Source of the DNA: CAXSEF01 sp964236535
GTDB lineage: Bacteria; Pseudomonadota; Alphaproteobacteria; Acetobacterales; Acetobacteraceae
Reading direction: 5' to 3'
DNA length: 11,850 nucleotides
Assembly: GCA_964236535.1 (NCBI GenBank)
Contig: CAXSEF010000098.1
Span: 1-11,850, forward strand
How positions within the stretch are numbered: position 1 is the stretch's first letter; the number at the start of each line of letters is the position of its first letter. The translations under genes were made by a program, and so were the position numbers. Of this stretch, positions 1-7,696 are shown one piece after another. Under the pieces are notes generated by a model. That model saw only the letters and a list, made by a program, of their open reading frames with translations, had not been told where the DNA came from and did no database searches.

Positions 1-179
1 CCGAAGTCGATCATGGCCTGCTGCATCTCGGGAAGCTCTGTAAAGCCGCGCATGAACTGCTGTTCGGGCATCTCCCCCGGTGGGACGGACATGCCGATCA
101 CCTCGTCCATGAAGGCCTTCGTGGCGTAGTGCTCTTCGACGGCGATCACCCGCGTGGTCGACTTCTGAGCGTCGTTCAC
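1..179 (-). CDS. Amidohydrolase family protein, N-terminal part (runs off left edge)
   Basis: Only the first 59 codons are present. The frame starts at a GTG (179-177) and contains RVIAVEEHY about ten residues in. This resembles the start of the amidohydrolase-2 family (PF04909: gamma-resorcylate, 2,3-dihydroxybenzoate, 5-carboxyvanillate and ACMS decarboxylases), whose members often begin with a strand ending in xxEEHx. In that family these are cytoplasmic metal-dependent decarboxylases or hydrolases, often of aromatic acids. The GTG overlaps the TGA of the upstream aldehyde dehydrogenase by four bases (GTGA), so the two genes look translationally coupled. Metal ligands further along cannot be checked because the gene leaves the window. 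The family is assigned from a short N-terminus, and the substrate cannot be inferred. Confidence 0.7.
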   Translation of the reverse strand, partial: MNDAQKSTTRVIAVEEHYATKAFMDEVIGMSVPPGEMPEQQFMRGFTELPEMQQAMIDF

Positions 180-1697
180 GACGCGCGAACCTGGCTGCCG
201 GTCTTCCCGAAGATATCGTTGACGCCGCGCCAGGACGGTATCGCTCCGGCCCCCGACGGGAAGCGGATCATCTTGGCCGTGCTGAACTCCTTCAGCGTCT
301 CGATGGAGTGCTCGCGCCCGTAGCCGCTATGCTTGACGCCGCCAAACGGCGTCCCAAGGATGCCGCGGAAGTAGTTGTTCACCAGGACCATCCCGGCGTC
401 GATCTTGCGCGCGGTCCGGAAAGCCCGTTCCGCATCCCGTGAGTACAGCCCGCACATGAGGCCATACTCCGACTGGTTGGCGATCGAGACCGCCTCCTCC
501 TCCGTGTCGAACACCGTCACCGTGACGACAGGACCAAAAATCTCCTCGATGGCGATGCGCATCTCGCGGGTCACGCCGGTGAACAGCGTCGGCGGCACGT
601 AGTAGCCGTTCGCAAGCGTTGGATCGGTGGCAACGAGCCCTGGGCTGCGAGCACGGCGCCCTCATCCTGCCCGATACGAATATAATCCAGCACCTTCTCT
701 TGCTGCATCCTGGACACCACGGGGCCGACATGCGTGGCCGGGTCGGCGCCGTCGCCCACCTTCAGGGCCCGCACACCGGCGGCGAGGCGGTCGACGAAGT
801 CGTCGTGGATGCCGCGCTGCACCAGCAGGGGAGAGGACGCGGTGCAGGCTTCGCCCTTGTTAAAGAACGCGCCTTCCAGGGCATCCCGCACGGCGCGGTC
901 GAGGTCGGCGTCGTCAAACACGATGAACGCGTTCTTGCCGCCGAGTTCGAGCAGCACCGGCGTGATGTTGTCGGCCGCCGTCTTCGCAACCGCGGCGCCG
1001 GCCTTCGTGGAGCCGGTGAACGAGATCTTTCGCACCAGGGGATGGGCAGCGAGCGCCTGCCCGCTGGTCGAGCCGATCCCGGGCACGATGTGCAGGACAT
1101 CGGGCGGCAGGACCGTGTTGAGCAGTTCGACGATACGGATGATGGTCAGCGGCGCTTGCTCGCTGGGCTTGACGACCACTGTGTTGCCGACAGCAAGGGC
1201 GGGGGCAACCTTGCCGCCGGTATGGATCGGCGGCCAGTTGAACGGGATGATCCGCCGACGACGCCCAGCGGCTCGAGCACGACGGAGGTGTAGATGTTGC
1301 CCTTGTCGTAGAACTCGCTGGGTAGCTTGTCGACGAGGCTACCAAAGAAGCGGAACACGCCGATCAGGAACCCGACGTCGTGCAGGCGCGCATCCGCCAC
1401 CGGCTTGCCGTTCTCGAGCGATTCCAGTTCCGCCAACTCGTCGGCATGGACTTCGAGCACGTCGGCGCATCTCAGCAAGATGCGTCCGCGCTCCTGCGGC
1501 GTCCGCCAGCGCCAGTCCCGCTCGAAGGCCTGGTTCGCCGCACGGATTGCACCATCCATCTCCGGCGCGCCGCCGCCCTGAACGACGGCGATTACCTCAC
1601 CCGTCGCGGGGTTCTCGACAGCGAAGCGATCTTCGGCCTTGTCCGAAGACCAGCGGTACGTCCTGGCTGGACTCGTCGGCAGAGCTGCATCGTGCAT
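176..1697 (-). pseudogene. NAD(P)+-dependent aldehyde dehydrogenase, broken by two frameshifts
   Basis: Oxidises an aldehyde to the acid with NAD(P)+. The protein would be about 507 residues, normal for the family, but it is read in three frames. Codons from 1697 to about 1252 give the N-terminus (ENPATGEVIAVV, ESLENGKPV, LEPLGVVGG). From about 1251 to about 638 the frame gives IIPFNWPP, FTGSTKAG, LELGGKN (general-base Glu, codon 948-946) and NKGEACTASS (nucleophile Cys, codon 846-844). From about 637 to 176 it gives NGYYVPPTLF, EEIFGPV and PFGGVKHSGYGRE. Each shift is explained by one missing base, near 1252 and near 632-640. The ATG at 1697 follows GAGGA with eight bases between. All catalytic motifs survive, so the shifts may be sequencing errors or recent mutations. 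It overlaps the downstream amidohydrolase and diverges from an AraC regulator, which suggests a small catabolic operon. Confidence 0.88.
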
Positions 1698-1845
1698 GTG
1701 CGTCGTCCTCGTAGAGTTGTGGCCGCCCGGGCGCTCGTAGCGGTCGGCTGAAGCGGCAACACCTCACATCGTGCAAGATCCTGGACTTCCCATGCCGCAG
1801 CGTCCCTAATAGCGGTCTATCCGTCCCACGGTGGTGAAGCGCGAC
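1698..1845. promoter_or_regulatory. Divergent control region between aldehyde dehydrogenase and AraC regulator
   Basis: This stretch of about 150 bp must hold the promoters of both divergent genes. I do not see a clear -35/-10 pair for either direction. An exact 8-bp direct repeat, TAGCGGTC, occurs at 1738-1745 and 1810-1817, 72 bp apart. AraC-family proteins commonly bind direct repeats, so these are possible operator half-sites, but an 8-mer pair can arise by chance in a GC-rich sequence. The ribosome binding site of the minus-strand gene (GAGGA) lies at its right edge, just upstream of the ATG at 1697. Confidence 0.4.
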
Positions 1846-2811
1846 ATGGACGTCATCGATGATGTGTTGGATGGCCTCAAGCTGCAGAGCTCGGTGTTCA
1901 GCCGCATGGAACTCTCTGGGCAATGGGGCCTCAGCAAGGAGCCGCTGAAGGGCGCGCCATTCCACGTCATTCTTTCAGGAGAGGCGTGGCTTCGGTTGCC
2001 TGGCCAGCCGAACGCAACCCGGCTTGCCAAGGGCGACGTCGCCATCCTGCCCAACGGCGATGCACACGACTTGATGGCCACGCCTAAAGCACAGCTCACG
2101 CCCTTCAAGACCGTGCTCGCGACGCACGGGATGCAAACTTGGTTACCCGGCGATCGGGTCAGGCCTGTCACCTTTATGTTCGGTTCGGGGACCGGGGAGA
2201 CCACGCATCTGATCTCGGGGGTGTTCGGGTTCGGCGATCGCCGCGAGAACCCGCTCCTCGCGGCGCTGCCTCGGCTCTTCCACTTGCGGTCAGGCGATGC
2301 GGACGCGGCCTGCTCCGGTGCATGGCTTGCCGGGACCGTGACGCTCCTCGAGGCCGAAGTCGGGTCGGGTCACGCGGGGTCGGGAGCCGTCGCGGCGCGC
2401 TTGGCGGACATCCTGTTCATCCAGGCGCTTCGGATGCATCTGACCGCAGCTGCGGCGCAAGAGCCTGGCTGGCTTCGCGGCGTCGTCGATCCTCAGATCG
2501 GTCGAGCCTTGTCGGTCATCCACGCGCAACGGGACCAACCCTGGTCAGTCGCCACGCTCGCGGCAGCGGTTGGCATGTCACGCTCACGCTTCGCGGAGCG
2601 TTTTCAGGAGGTCGTCGGACGGACGCCGCTCGACTATCTCACCCGCTGGCGGATGTATGAGGCTGCAGGGCAGTTGGCCGAAGGAAAAGTCGGATTGAGG
2701 GTACTCGCCGAGAAGGCGGGTTACAGATCGGAGATCGCATTCAGCAAGGCGTTCAAGCGTTGGGCAGGACAATCGCCAGCCGATTTCAAACGCAGCGCAC
2801 ATGCTAGCTAA
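1846..2811 (+). CDS. AraC-family transcriptional regulator with N-terminal cupin domain
   Basis: A 321-residue transcription factor. The first 190 or so residues resemble the AraC-binding-like cupin domain (cupin_6): FHVILSGEAWLRLPG, then GDVAILPNGDAHDL and NPLLAALPRLFHLR. The last 100 residues are the AraC DNA-binding domain with two helix-turn-helix motifs: WSVATLAAAVGMSRSRFAERF and, later, LAEKAGYRSEIAFSKAFKRW ending in SPADFKR. The length fits the family. I prefer the ATG at 1846 because MDVIDDVL resembles family N-termini. GTG codons at 1831 and 1834 are in frame, and GGTGAAG lies just before the ATG. It diverges from the aldehyde dehydrogenase and amidohydrolase genes, so those are its likely targets. 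The effector is unknown; an aldehyde or aromatic substrate of that operon is a guess. Confidence 0.92.
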   Translation: MDVIDDVLDGLKLQSSVFSRMELSGQWGLSKEPLKGAPFHVILSGEAWLRLPGQPNATRLAKGDVAILPNGDAHDLMATPKAQLTPFKTVLATHGMQTWLPGDRVRPVTFMFGSGTGETTHLISGVFGFGDRRENPLLAALPRLFHLRSGDADAACSGAWLAGTVTLLEAEVGSGHAGSGAVAARLADILFIQALRMHLTAAAAQEPGWLRGVVDPQIGRALSVIHAQRDQPWSVATLAAAVGMSRSRFAERFQEVVGRTPLDYLTRWRMYEAAGQLAEGKVGLRVLAEKAGYRSEIAFSKAFKRWAGQSPADFKRSAHAS

Positions 2812-3051
2812 GTGCAACAATCGTCTGCGCCTACCCCTAAATGTTTGGTTCTACTCTTGACACCCTTTTTCTGAGGGCGCAGCGCCTGTCTTTTACGCTT
2901 CATCAACCGGTCGTCTGGGTCCGTAACTCTGCTGCTCAACCAAAGCTTTCTCACCCCCCGCACGGCACCGTGCAAGCCCCCGGGCTGATCCGCACCCTGC
3001 AAACCAACAATCGCCCGACCGGGCTGGCCCGCGCCCTGGAAAAGTGGGCCG

Positions 3052-3159
3052 CTCGATGCCAAGCCAACCGAGATCTGCCGCCTGTTGCGGGGCGACCTCG
3101 AGCCGGTACGGTCGCGCGAGCTCATGGAGGAGATGCGTGCTGCCGGCCTGCCGACCTGA
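3052..3159 (+). pseudogene. Possible C-terminal remnant of an unidentified protein
   Basis: The frame 3052-3159 reads LDAKPTEICRLLRGDLEPVR and continues through SRELMEEMRAAGLPT to a TGA. This charged, helix-forming composition is unlike the Arg/Pro-rich noise around it and looks like the end of a real protein. Just upstream, in a different frame, GLARALEKWAA (about 3021-3053) would join it through a single frameshift. I do not recognise the family. The TEICRLLRG segment could be helix-turn-helix-like, but that is only an impression. There is no start codon with a ribosome binding site, so it is probably debris. Confidence 0.3.
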
Positions 3160-3294
3160 TCACGGCCACCCTGCGCCGCCCGCCAGCTGTTGCGCGTCCG
3201 TCTTACCAAGCGTGCGCTGTGTTCCAACGACCGTGCGTCGGATGTTCCCACCCGTCTCACGTAATGTGCGTCGAAACGGGCCATCTAGTGCGCG

Positions 3295-3376
3295 ACCTTG
3301 CGCGGGCACCGCCCAGACCCACCAAAGGCCTGAGGCCTCTGGAAACCCGTTTCTTAAGCATAGAGATCCCAAAGGC
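3295..3376 (+). repeat. Diverged intergenic repeat, left copy
   Basis: It shares four ordered blocks with 7624-7694: 13/13 bases (ACCTTGCGCGGGC, 3295-3307), 18/21 (3317-3337), 7/7 (TTAAGCA, 3354-3360) and about 10/16 (3361-3376). It is in the same orientation as the right copy. In both copies the first block is the right side of a small hairpin built on GCG...CGC around ACCTT, and the last block leads into an inverted repeat (here 3369-3378 with 3403-3412). The spacing between blocks differs by up to ten bases. It may be a dispersed structured repeat, a decayed miniature element or a terminator family. Confidence 0.55.
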
Positions 3377-3701
3377 TCAGCTTTTGACGGAGTCCATAGA
3401 CAGAGCCTCTGGCTTTGCCTGCCTGGCCGGTTACCCTCAAGGCCGGTTGCTATCAGTCCTGCGGCATACCCCACCAGGATGTGTCAACGCGCCTGTCATG
3501 CGCGGGGCTGCGGGCTTGCCCCCGGGCGGTCCCCGCTTCCAGGACACCGGTCAGGGCCTGGCCTTGCCAACCCCGCGCAATCGTGAACCCCACGCCGCGA
3601 AGCGCAGCTGCCGTCACGCCGTAGTAAGGGGGCAACCGCCACCCACACGGCGCGTCCAGGCCGGAGCGCCGCGTTCCTGACCCGCCCGCCCGGAGCCGCC
3701 C

Positions 3702-4175
3702 ATGGACCTGACCCTTGCCGTCAACGGCGCCATCCATCGGCTCAGCCTGGATCCTCGTACCACCCTGCTCGACGCGCTGCGCGAGACCATGGGGCTGACC
3801 GGCAGCAAGAAGGGCTGCGACCAGGGGCAGTGCGGCGCCTGCACCGTGTTGCTCGACGGCGAACGGGTACTGGCCTGCCTCATGCTCGCCGCCACTACAA
3901 CCGGCGAGATCACCACCATCGAGGGCCTCTCGCACGACACCGGCGACCTGCACCCGATGCAGCAGGCCTTTCTCGACTGCGACGCCTACCAGTGCGGCTA
4001 CTGCACGCCCGGCCAGATCATGAGCGCTATCGCCTGCGTAAGCGAAGGACACGCCGGCAGCGAGGCGGACATCCGCGAATACATGAGCGGCAATCTCTGC
4101 CGCTGCGCCGCCTACCCCAAGATCGTGCAGGCCGTGGCCCAGGCGGCGCCGCATCTCGCCGGGACGGCCGCCTGA
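3702..4175 (+). CDS. Aldehyde oxidoreductase 2Fe-2S subunit (PaoA/YagT-like)
   Basis: The electron-transfer subunit of a three-subunit molybdenum hydroxylase; 157 residues. The N-terminal plant-type ferredoxin domain has its cluster ligands in GCDQGQCGACTV and the next cysteine (Cys39, 44, 47, 59). The C-terminal four-helix domain binds the second 2Fe-2S cluster through QCGYCTPG and GNLCRCAAY (Cys98, 101, 133, 135). All eight ligands are present. The ATG follows GGAG with six bases between, and an in-frame TGA lies closely upstream. E. coli PaoA carries a long Tat signal at its N-terminus. This protein starts directly with the ferredoxin fold, so a cytoplasmic enzyme is inferred. Its TGA overlaps the ATG of the FAD subunit by one base. 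No maturation factor of the XdhC/PaoD type is visible in the window. Confidence 0.96.
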   Translation: MDLTLAVNGAIHRLSLDPRTTLLDALRETMGLTGSKKGCDQGQCGACTVLLDGERVLACLMLAATTTGEITTIEGLSHDTGDLHPMQQAFLDCDAYQCGYCTPGQIMSAIACVSEGHAGSEADIREYMSGNLCRCAAYPKIVQAVAQAAPHLAGTAA

Positions 4176-5171
4176 TGCGCCCGTTCGCGCTCGAGCGTGC
4201 CAGCGACGCCGCGCAGGCCATGGGCCTCGCGATCGTCCACCCGTCTGGGCACTACCTGGCCGGCGGAACCACCATGCTCGACCTGATGAAGCTCGACGTG
4301 CTGCGTCCCGAGGCGTTGATCTCGATCGCCGGACTCCGACACGCGCATGGCACGATTGCGGCGGACGCGGACGGGCTCCACCTCGGCGCCCTTGTGCGCA
4401 TGTCCGAAGCGGCGGAGCACCCGGCAATCCTGGGCGACTACCCTGCTCTCGCGCAGTCGCTGGGGCTCGCGGCAAGTCCCCAGCTGCGCAACATGGCAAG
4501 TCTCGGCGGCAACGTGCTGCAGCGCACCCGCTGCCACTACTTCCGCGACCCGAGCTGGACCGCCTGCAGCAAGCGCTCTCCCGGCTCCGGCTGTGCCGCA
4601 ATCGGCGGGGTCAACCGGCTGCTGGCCGTGCTCGGCACCAGCAGGAACTGCATTGCCAGCTACCCCGGCGACTTCGCCGTCGTGCTCGCCGCGTTCGGCG
4701 CCTCCGTAGACCTGCTCGACCCCGACGGCGACGCCCGCAGCATCGCGTTCGAGGGTCTGCACCGCGAGCCGGGCGATACGCCGGACGTCGAGACCGTCTT
4801 GCGCGCGGGTGAGCTGATCACCGCGTTCCACGTCCCGCCCGGACCGTGGACCCGCCGCTCGCTCTATCTCAAGGTCCGCGACCGCGAATCCTATGCCTTC
4901 GCGGTCGCCTCCGCGGCGGTAGGCCTCGAACTCGACCCCGACGGACGCGTCGGTACCGTCCGCATCGGCCTGGGCGGCGTGGCCACACGCCCGTGGCGCG
5001 CCCACGCGGCGGAGGCGGCGCTGTTCGGCCGTAGGCTCGACGAGACAACGGCGCAGCAGGCGGCAGAGGCGGCATTCAAGTCGGCCACGAGCCATGGCGG
5101 CAACGACTTCAAGCCGGAACTGGGCCGCCGCACCCTGATGCGCGCGCTGCTCGCCGCCCAAGAGATGGAGG
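4175..5171 (+). CDS. Aldehyde oxidoreductase FAD subunit with 4Fe-4S insert (PaoB/YagS-like), 3' end in gap
   Basis: The middle electron carrier of the complex, passing electrons to or from FAD; 332 codons are visible. FAD-binding motifs are AGGTTMLDLMK (residues 29-39) and ASPQLRNMASLGGN (100-113). These are followed by a roughly 40-residue insert containing QRTRC, the PGSGC region and SRNC. Its cysteines 120, 131, 140 and 159 match the 4Fe-4S-binding insert known from E. coli PaoB and 4-hydroxybenzoyl-CoA reductase. Typical members have about 320-330 residues, so the reading ends within a few codons of the true C-terminus, which is hidden by the N run. The ATG overlaps the preceding stop codon (TGATG), indicating coupled translation. 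The frame happens to stay open through the Ns into the next gene, but that does not imply a fusion. Confidence 0.95.
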
Positions 5172-5271
5172 NNNNNNNNNNNNNNNNNNNNNNNNNNNNN
5201 NNNNNNNNNNNNNNNNNNNNNNNNNNNNNNNNNNNNNNNNNNNNNNNNNNNNNNNNNNNNNNNNNNNNNNN
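5172..5271. other. Assembly gap, 100 N
   Basis: Exactly 100 unknown bases, the customary placeholder for a scaffold gap of unknown size. It falls on the junction of the FAD and molybdenum subunits, hiding the stop codon of the first and the start codon and roughly 10-20 first codons of the second. Family lengths suggest that the real missing sequence is short. Confidence 0.98.
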
Positions 5272-5272
5272 C

Positions 5273-7516
5273 GGCATGATCGGCAGCCCGGCAACCCGGA
5301 TCGACGGCCGCGCCAAGGTGACCGGCCGGGCGCTCTACGCCTCCGATGAGCCCGTGGTCCATCCCGCCTACGCCTTCCTGGTCACCAGTCCGATCGCCCG
5401 CGGCCGCATCCTTGACATGGCGCTAGACGCCGCCCGTGCAGTGCCCGGCGTGCTCGACATCCTCACCCACGAAAACGTCGGCGACCAGGCGCAGACCCCC
5501 AAGCCGGCGAGCGGCGGCCCCACCACCACCACGCTGGAAAGCGACCAGGTCTGGCACGACGGGCAGATCGTGGCGATCGTGGTCGCTGACAGCTTCGAGG
5601 CGGCACGCGAAGCCGCCTTCACGGTCAAGGTGCGCTACGCCGAGGAGCCGCCGGCCGCCGGCTTCAACAGCCTCGGTGCCACCGAGGAGGAACGCTCCGA
5701 CGAGGAACACGACGACTATACTATCGGCAACGCCGAGGCCGCGTTCGCCGCCGCTCCGGTCCGCATCGACGCCGAATACGCGACCCCCACCCAGCACCAT
5801 AACCCGATCGAGCTGTTCACCACCACCTGTGCCTGGAACGGCAGCCAGCTGACCATCTGGGAGCCAAGCCAGTTCGTCTACGGCCTGCGCGGCAGCATCG
5901 CCAAGCAGCTCGGTATCGCGCTCGACGACATTCGAGTGGTCTCGAAGTTCGTCGGTGGCGCGTTTGGCTCCAAGGGCGGTGCCACCGCACGCACCGCCTG
6001 GATCGCCATCGCCGCACGCCGTCTCGGCCGCCCGGTCAAGCTTGTCGCCACCCGCGACCAGGGTTTCACCATCGCCACCTACCGCGCCGAGACCCGCCAC
6101 CGCCTCCGCCTCGCCGCCGACCGTGACGGCCGCCTGCTGGCGCTCGACCATCAGGGCTGGGAGGTCACCTCGCGGCCCAGCCACTACAACGTCTCCGGCA
6201 CCGAGTCGACGGCGCGCGCCTACGCCTGTCCGAACATCCGCACCCGGGTGAACATCGTGCACGCCGACCGCAACACGCCCGGCTTCATGCGCGCGCCGCC
6301 CGACACGCCGTACATGTTCCCGCTCGAATGCGCTATGGACGAGCTGGCACTGGCGCTGGCCATCGATCCCATCGAGCTGCGCCGCCGCAACCAGCCCGAG
6401 CGCGACCCGACCAATGGCCTGCCGTACTCCAGCCGACGCATGATGGAGTGCCTGGACCAGGGCGCCGCGCGCTTCGGCTGGGAGCGGCGCGACCCCCGCC
6501 CGACCAGCATGCGCGCCGGCGACTGGCTCGTGGGCTATGGCTGCGCCGGCGCCTCCTACCCCTCCAACATCTCCGCCTCCGCGGTGCGAGTCACTTTGCG
6601 CCCTGACGGCCACGTCCGCGTCCGCTTGGCCGCGTGCGACATCGGCAATGGCGCCTACACCGTGGTCGCGATCGTGGCCGCTGACCGGCTCGGCCTGCCG
6701 ATCGAACAGGTCCTGGTCGAGATGGGCGACACCGAATATCCGCCTGCCCCGCTGGCCGCCGGATCAAGCCTGACCGCCAGCATCGCCAACGCCGTGGCGC
6801 ATGCCTGCGAAGATCTGCGCACGCGCATCGCCCACGCAGCGGTCACCAGCAACGACGGCCCGCTCGCCGGCCAGGACCCCGCTGTGCTGCGCCTCGTCGA
6901 CCGGCGCCTGGGCAGCCCGCACGGCCTGTCCGAGCCACTTGCCGACGCGGTTTTGCGCCTTTCCGGTGGCGCCCTCGAAGCCTACATCGAGAACATTCCG
7001 GACGGCGCGGCGCCGGGAGCCATGGCCAAGCTCTACCAGGGCCAGAACCCGATCCTGCGCGGGCAGAAACGCCACGACGTGACCGCTTTCGCCCACGGCG
7101 CACAGTTCGTCGAGGTACGCATCCACCGTCGCACCTGCGAGATCCGTGTCCCCCGCATGCTCGGCGCGTTTGCCGCCGGTACCATCGTCAACCCGATGGC
7201 CGCACACAGCCAGTACATGGGCGGCATGATCTGGGGCCTGTCCTCCGCGCTGCTGGAGGAGACCGAGATCGACCGGCAGGCGGCCCGCTACGTCAACGAG
7301 AACCTCTCGGAATATCTGATCCCGGTGAACGCCGACGTACGCCAAGTCGAGGTGCTGATGATCCCCGAACCCGACACCCAGGTGAACCCGCTCGGGATCA
7401 AAGGCATCGGCGAAATCGGCATCGTCGGCGTCAACGCCGCCATTGCCAACGCGGTGCACCACGCGACCGGGCGAAGGCTGCGCAGCCTACCGATTCGAGT
7501 GGAGCACCTGCTGTAG
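5273..7516 (+). CDS. Aldehyde oxidoreductase molybdenum-cofactor subunit (PaoC/YagR-like), 5' end in gap
   Basis: The catalytic subunit; it hydroxylates aldehydes (or aromatic heterocycles in relatives) with water at the Mo centre. 747 residues are visible against about 730-770 for the family, so only a short N-terminus is missing. It begins MIGSPATRIDGRAKVTG, the usual start of the first aldehyde-oxidase domain. Other motifs are FVGGAFGSKGG (around 5949-5981, cofactor loop), FMRAPPD (arginine codon 6290-6292), CDIGNGAYTVVAIVAADRLG (about 6637-6696) and the invariant GIKGIGEIG with the catalytic Glu codon at 7412-7414. The loop after the arginine reads RAPPD, where many PaoC-type proteins have RAPGE, so substrate specificity may differ. 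A signal peptide cannot be judged because the start is lost, and the substrate is unknown. Confidence 0.95.
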   Translation, partial: GMIGSPATRIDGRAKVTGRALYASDEPVVHPAYAFLVTSPIARGRILDMALDAARAVPGVLDILTHENVGDQAQTPKPASGGPTTTTLESDQVWHDGQIVAIVVADSFEAAREAAFTVKVRYAEEPPAAGFNSLGATEEERSDEEHDDYTIGNAEAAFAAAPVRIDAEYATPTQHHNPIELFTTTCAWNGSQLTIWEPSQFVYGLRGSIAKQLGIALDDIRVVSKFVGGAFGSKGGATARTAWIAIAARRLGRPVKLVATRDQGFTIATYRAETRHRLRLAADRDGRLLALDHQGWEVTSRPSHYNVSGTESTARAYACPNIRTRVNIVHADRNTPGFMRAPPDTPYMFPLECAMDELALALAIDPIELRRRNQPERDPTNGLPYSSRRMMECLDQGAARFGWERRDPRPTSMRAGDWLVGYGCAGASYPSNISASAVRVTLRPDGHVRVRLAACDIGNGAYTVVAIVAADRLGLPIEQVLVEMGDTEYPPAPLAAGSSLTASIANAVAHACEDLRTRIAHAAVTSNDGPLAGQDPAVLRLVDRRLGSPHGLSEPLADAVLRLSGGALEAYIENIPDGAAPGAMAKLYQGQNPILRGQKRHDVTAFAHGAQFVEVRIHRRTCEIRVPRMLGAFAAGTIVNPMAAHSQYMGGMIWGLSSALLEETEIDRQAARYVNENLSEYLIPVNADVRQVEVLMIPEPDTQVNPLGIKGIGEIGIVGVNAAIANAVHHATGRRLRSLPIRVEHLL

Positions 7517-7623
7517 CGAGCCGCGGTAGATCCCTGGGCTTTATGCACGCAATGCTGATCTTCAGAAAAGCAAGGCTGGCCTCTCCTTCTGCCGCTTTCC
7601 ACTGGTCCAGCCAGGCCCGCGGA

Positions 7624-7694
7624 ACCTTGCGCGGGCTACCTCAAACCCGCCAAAAGCCCGAGGCCCATTCGTTAAGCAAACGGATTTCAAAAGC
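7624..7694 (+). repeat. Diverged intergenic repeat, right copy
   Basis: The partner of 3295-3376, with the blocks at 7624-7636 (identical 13 bases), 7645-7665 (18 of 21), 7672-7678 (identical TTAAGCA) and 7679-7694 (10 of 16). Here the first block forms a clean 7-bp hairpin, GCCCGCG-GAACCTTG-CGCGGGC, just upstream of and including it. The last block leads directly into the perfect inverted repeat at 7697-7745. It lies 108 bp after the stop codon of the operon. Confidence 0.55.
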
Positions 7695-7696
7695 AT

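Larger units (their letters stand above)
2812..3701. other. Long intergenic region without an intact gene
   Basis: Nearly 900 bp lie between the AraC regulator and the aldehyde oxidoreductase operon. Open frames here have low-complexity Arg/Pro/Ala-rich translations typical of GC-rich non-coding DNA, except for the short stretch described separately at 3052-3159. Visible structures are a small inverted repeat GCACGG-CA-CCGTGC (2960-2973), the left copy of a diverged repeat (from 3295), an imperfect 10-bp inverted repeat (3369-3378 with 3403-3412, one mismatch) and an 8-bp direct repeat GGCCGGTT (3425-3432 and 3441-3448). The operon promoter should lie in the right part, but no convincing -35/-10 pair is seen. 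Confidence 0.55.

Noticed and set aside
2857..2862. A perfect TTGACA, possible -35 box
   Set aside because: No -10-like sequence at 16-18 bp spacing and no gene starting nearby downstream.
2940..3000. GCACGG-CA-CCGTGC with flanking C/G runs, on the minus strand vaguely like part of a group II intron
   Set aside because: No reverse transcriptase reading, no domain V-like hairpin and no intron boundaries were seen.
5423..6613. A long minus-strand frame inside the molybdenum subunit
   Set aside because: It is a mirror of the GC-rich third-position pattern of the plus-strand gene, with no recognisable domain.
3830..7516. A single reading frame of more than 1200 codons across the FAD and molybdenum subunits
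   Set aside because: It exists only because the 100 N happen to preserve frame, and its first part is an out-of-frame reading of the 2Fe-2S gene.
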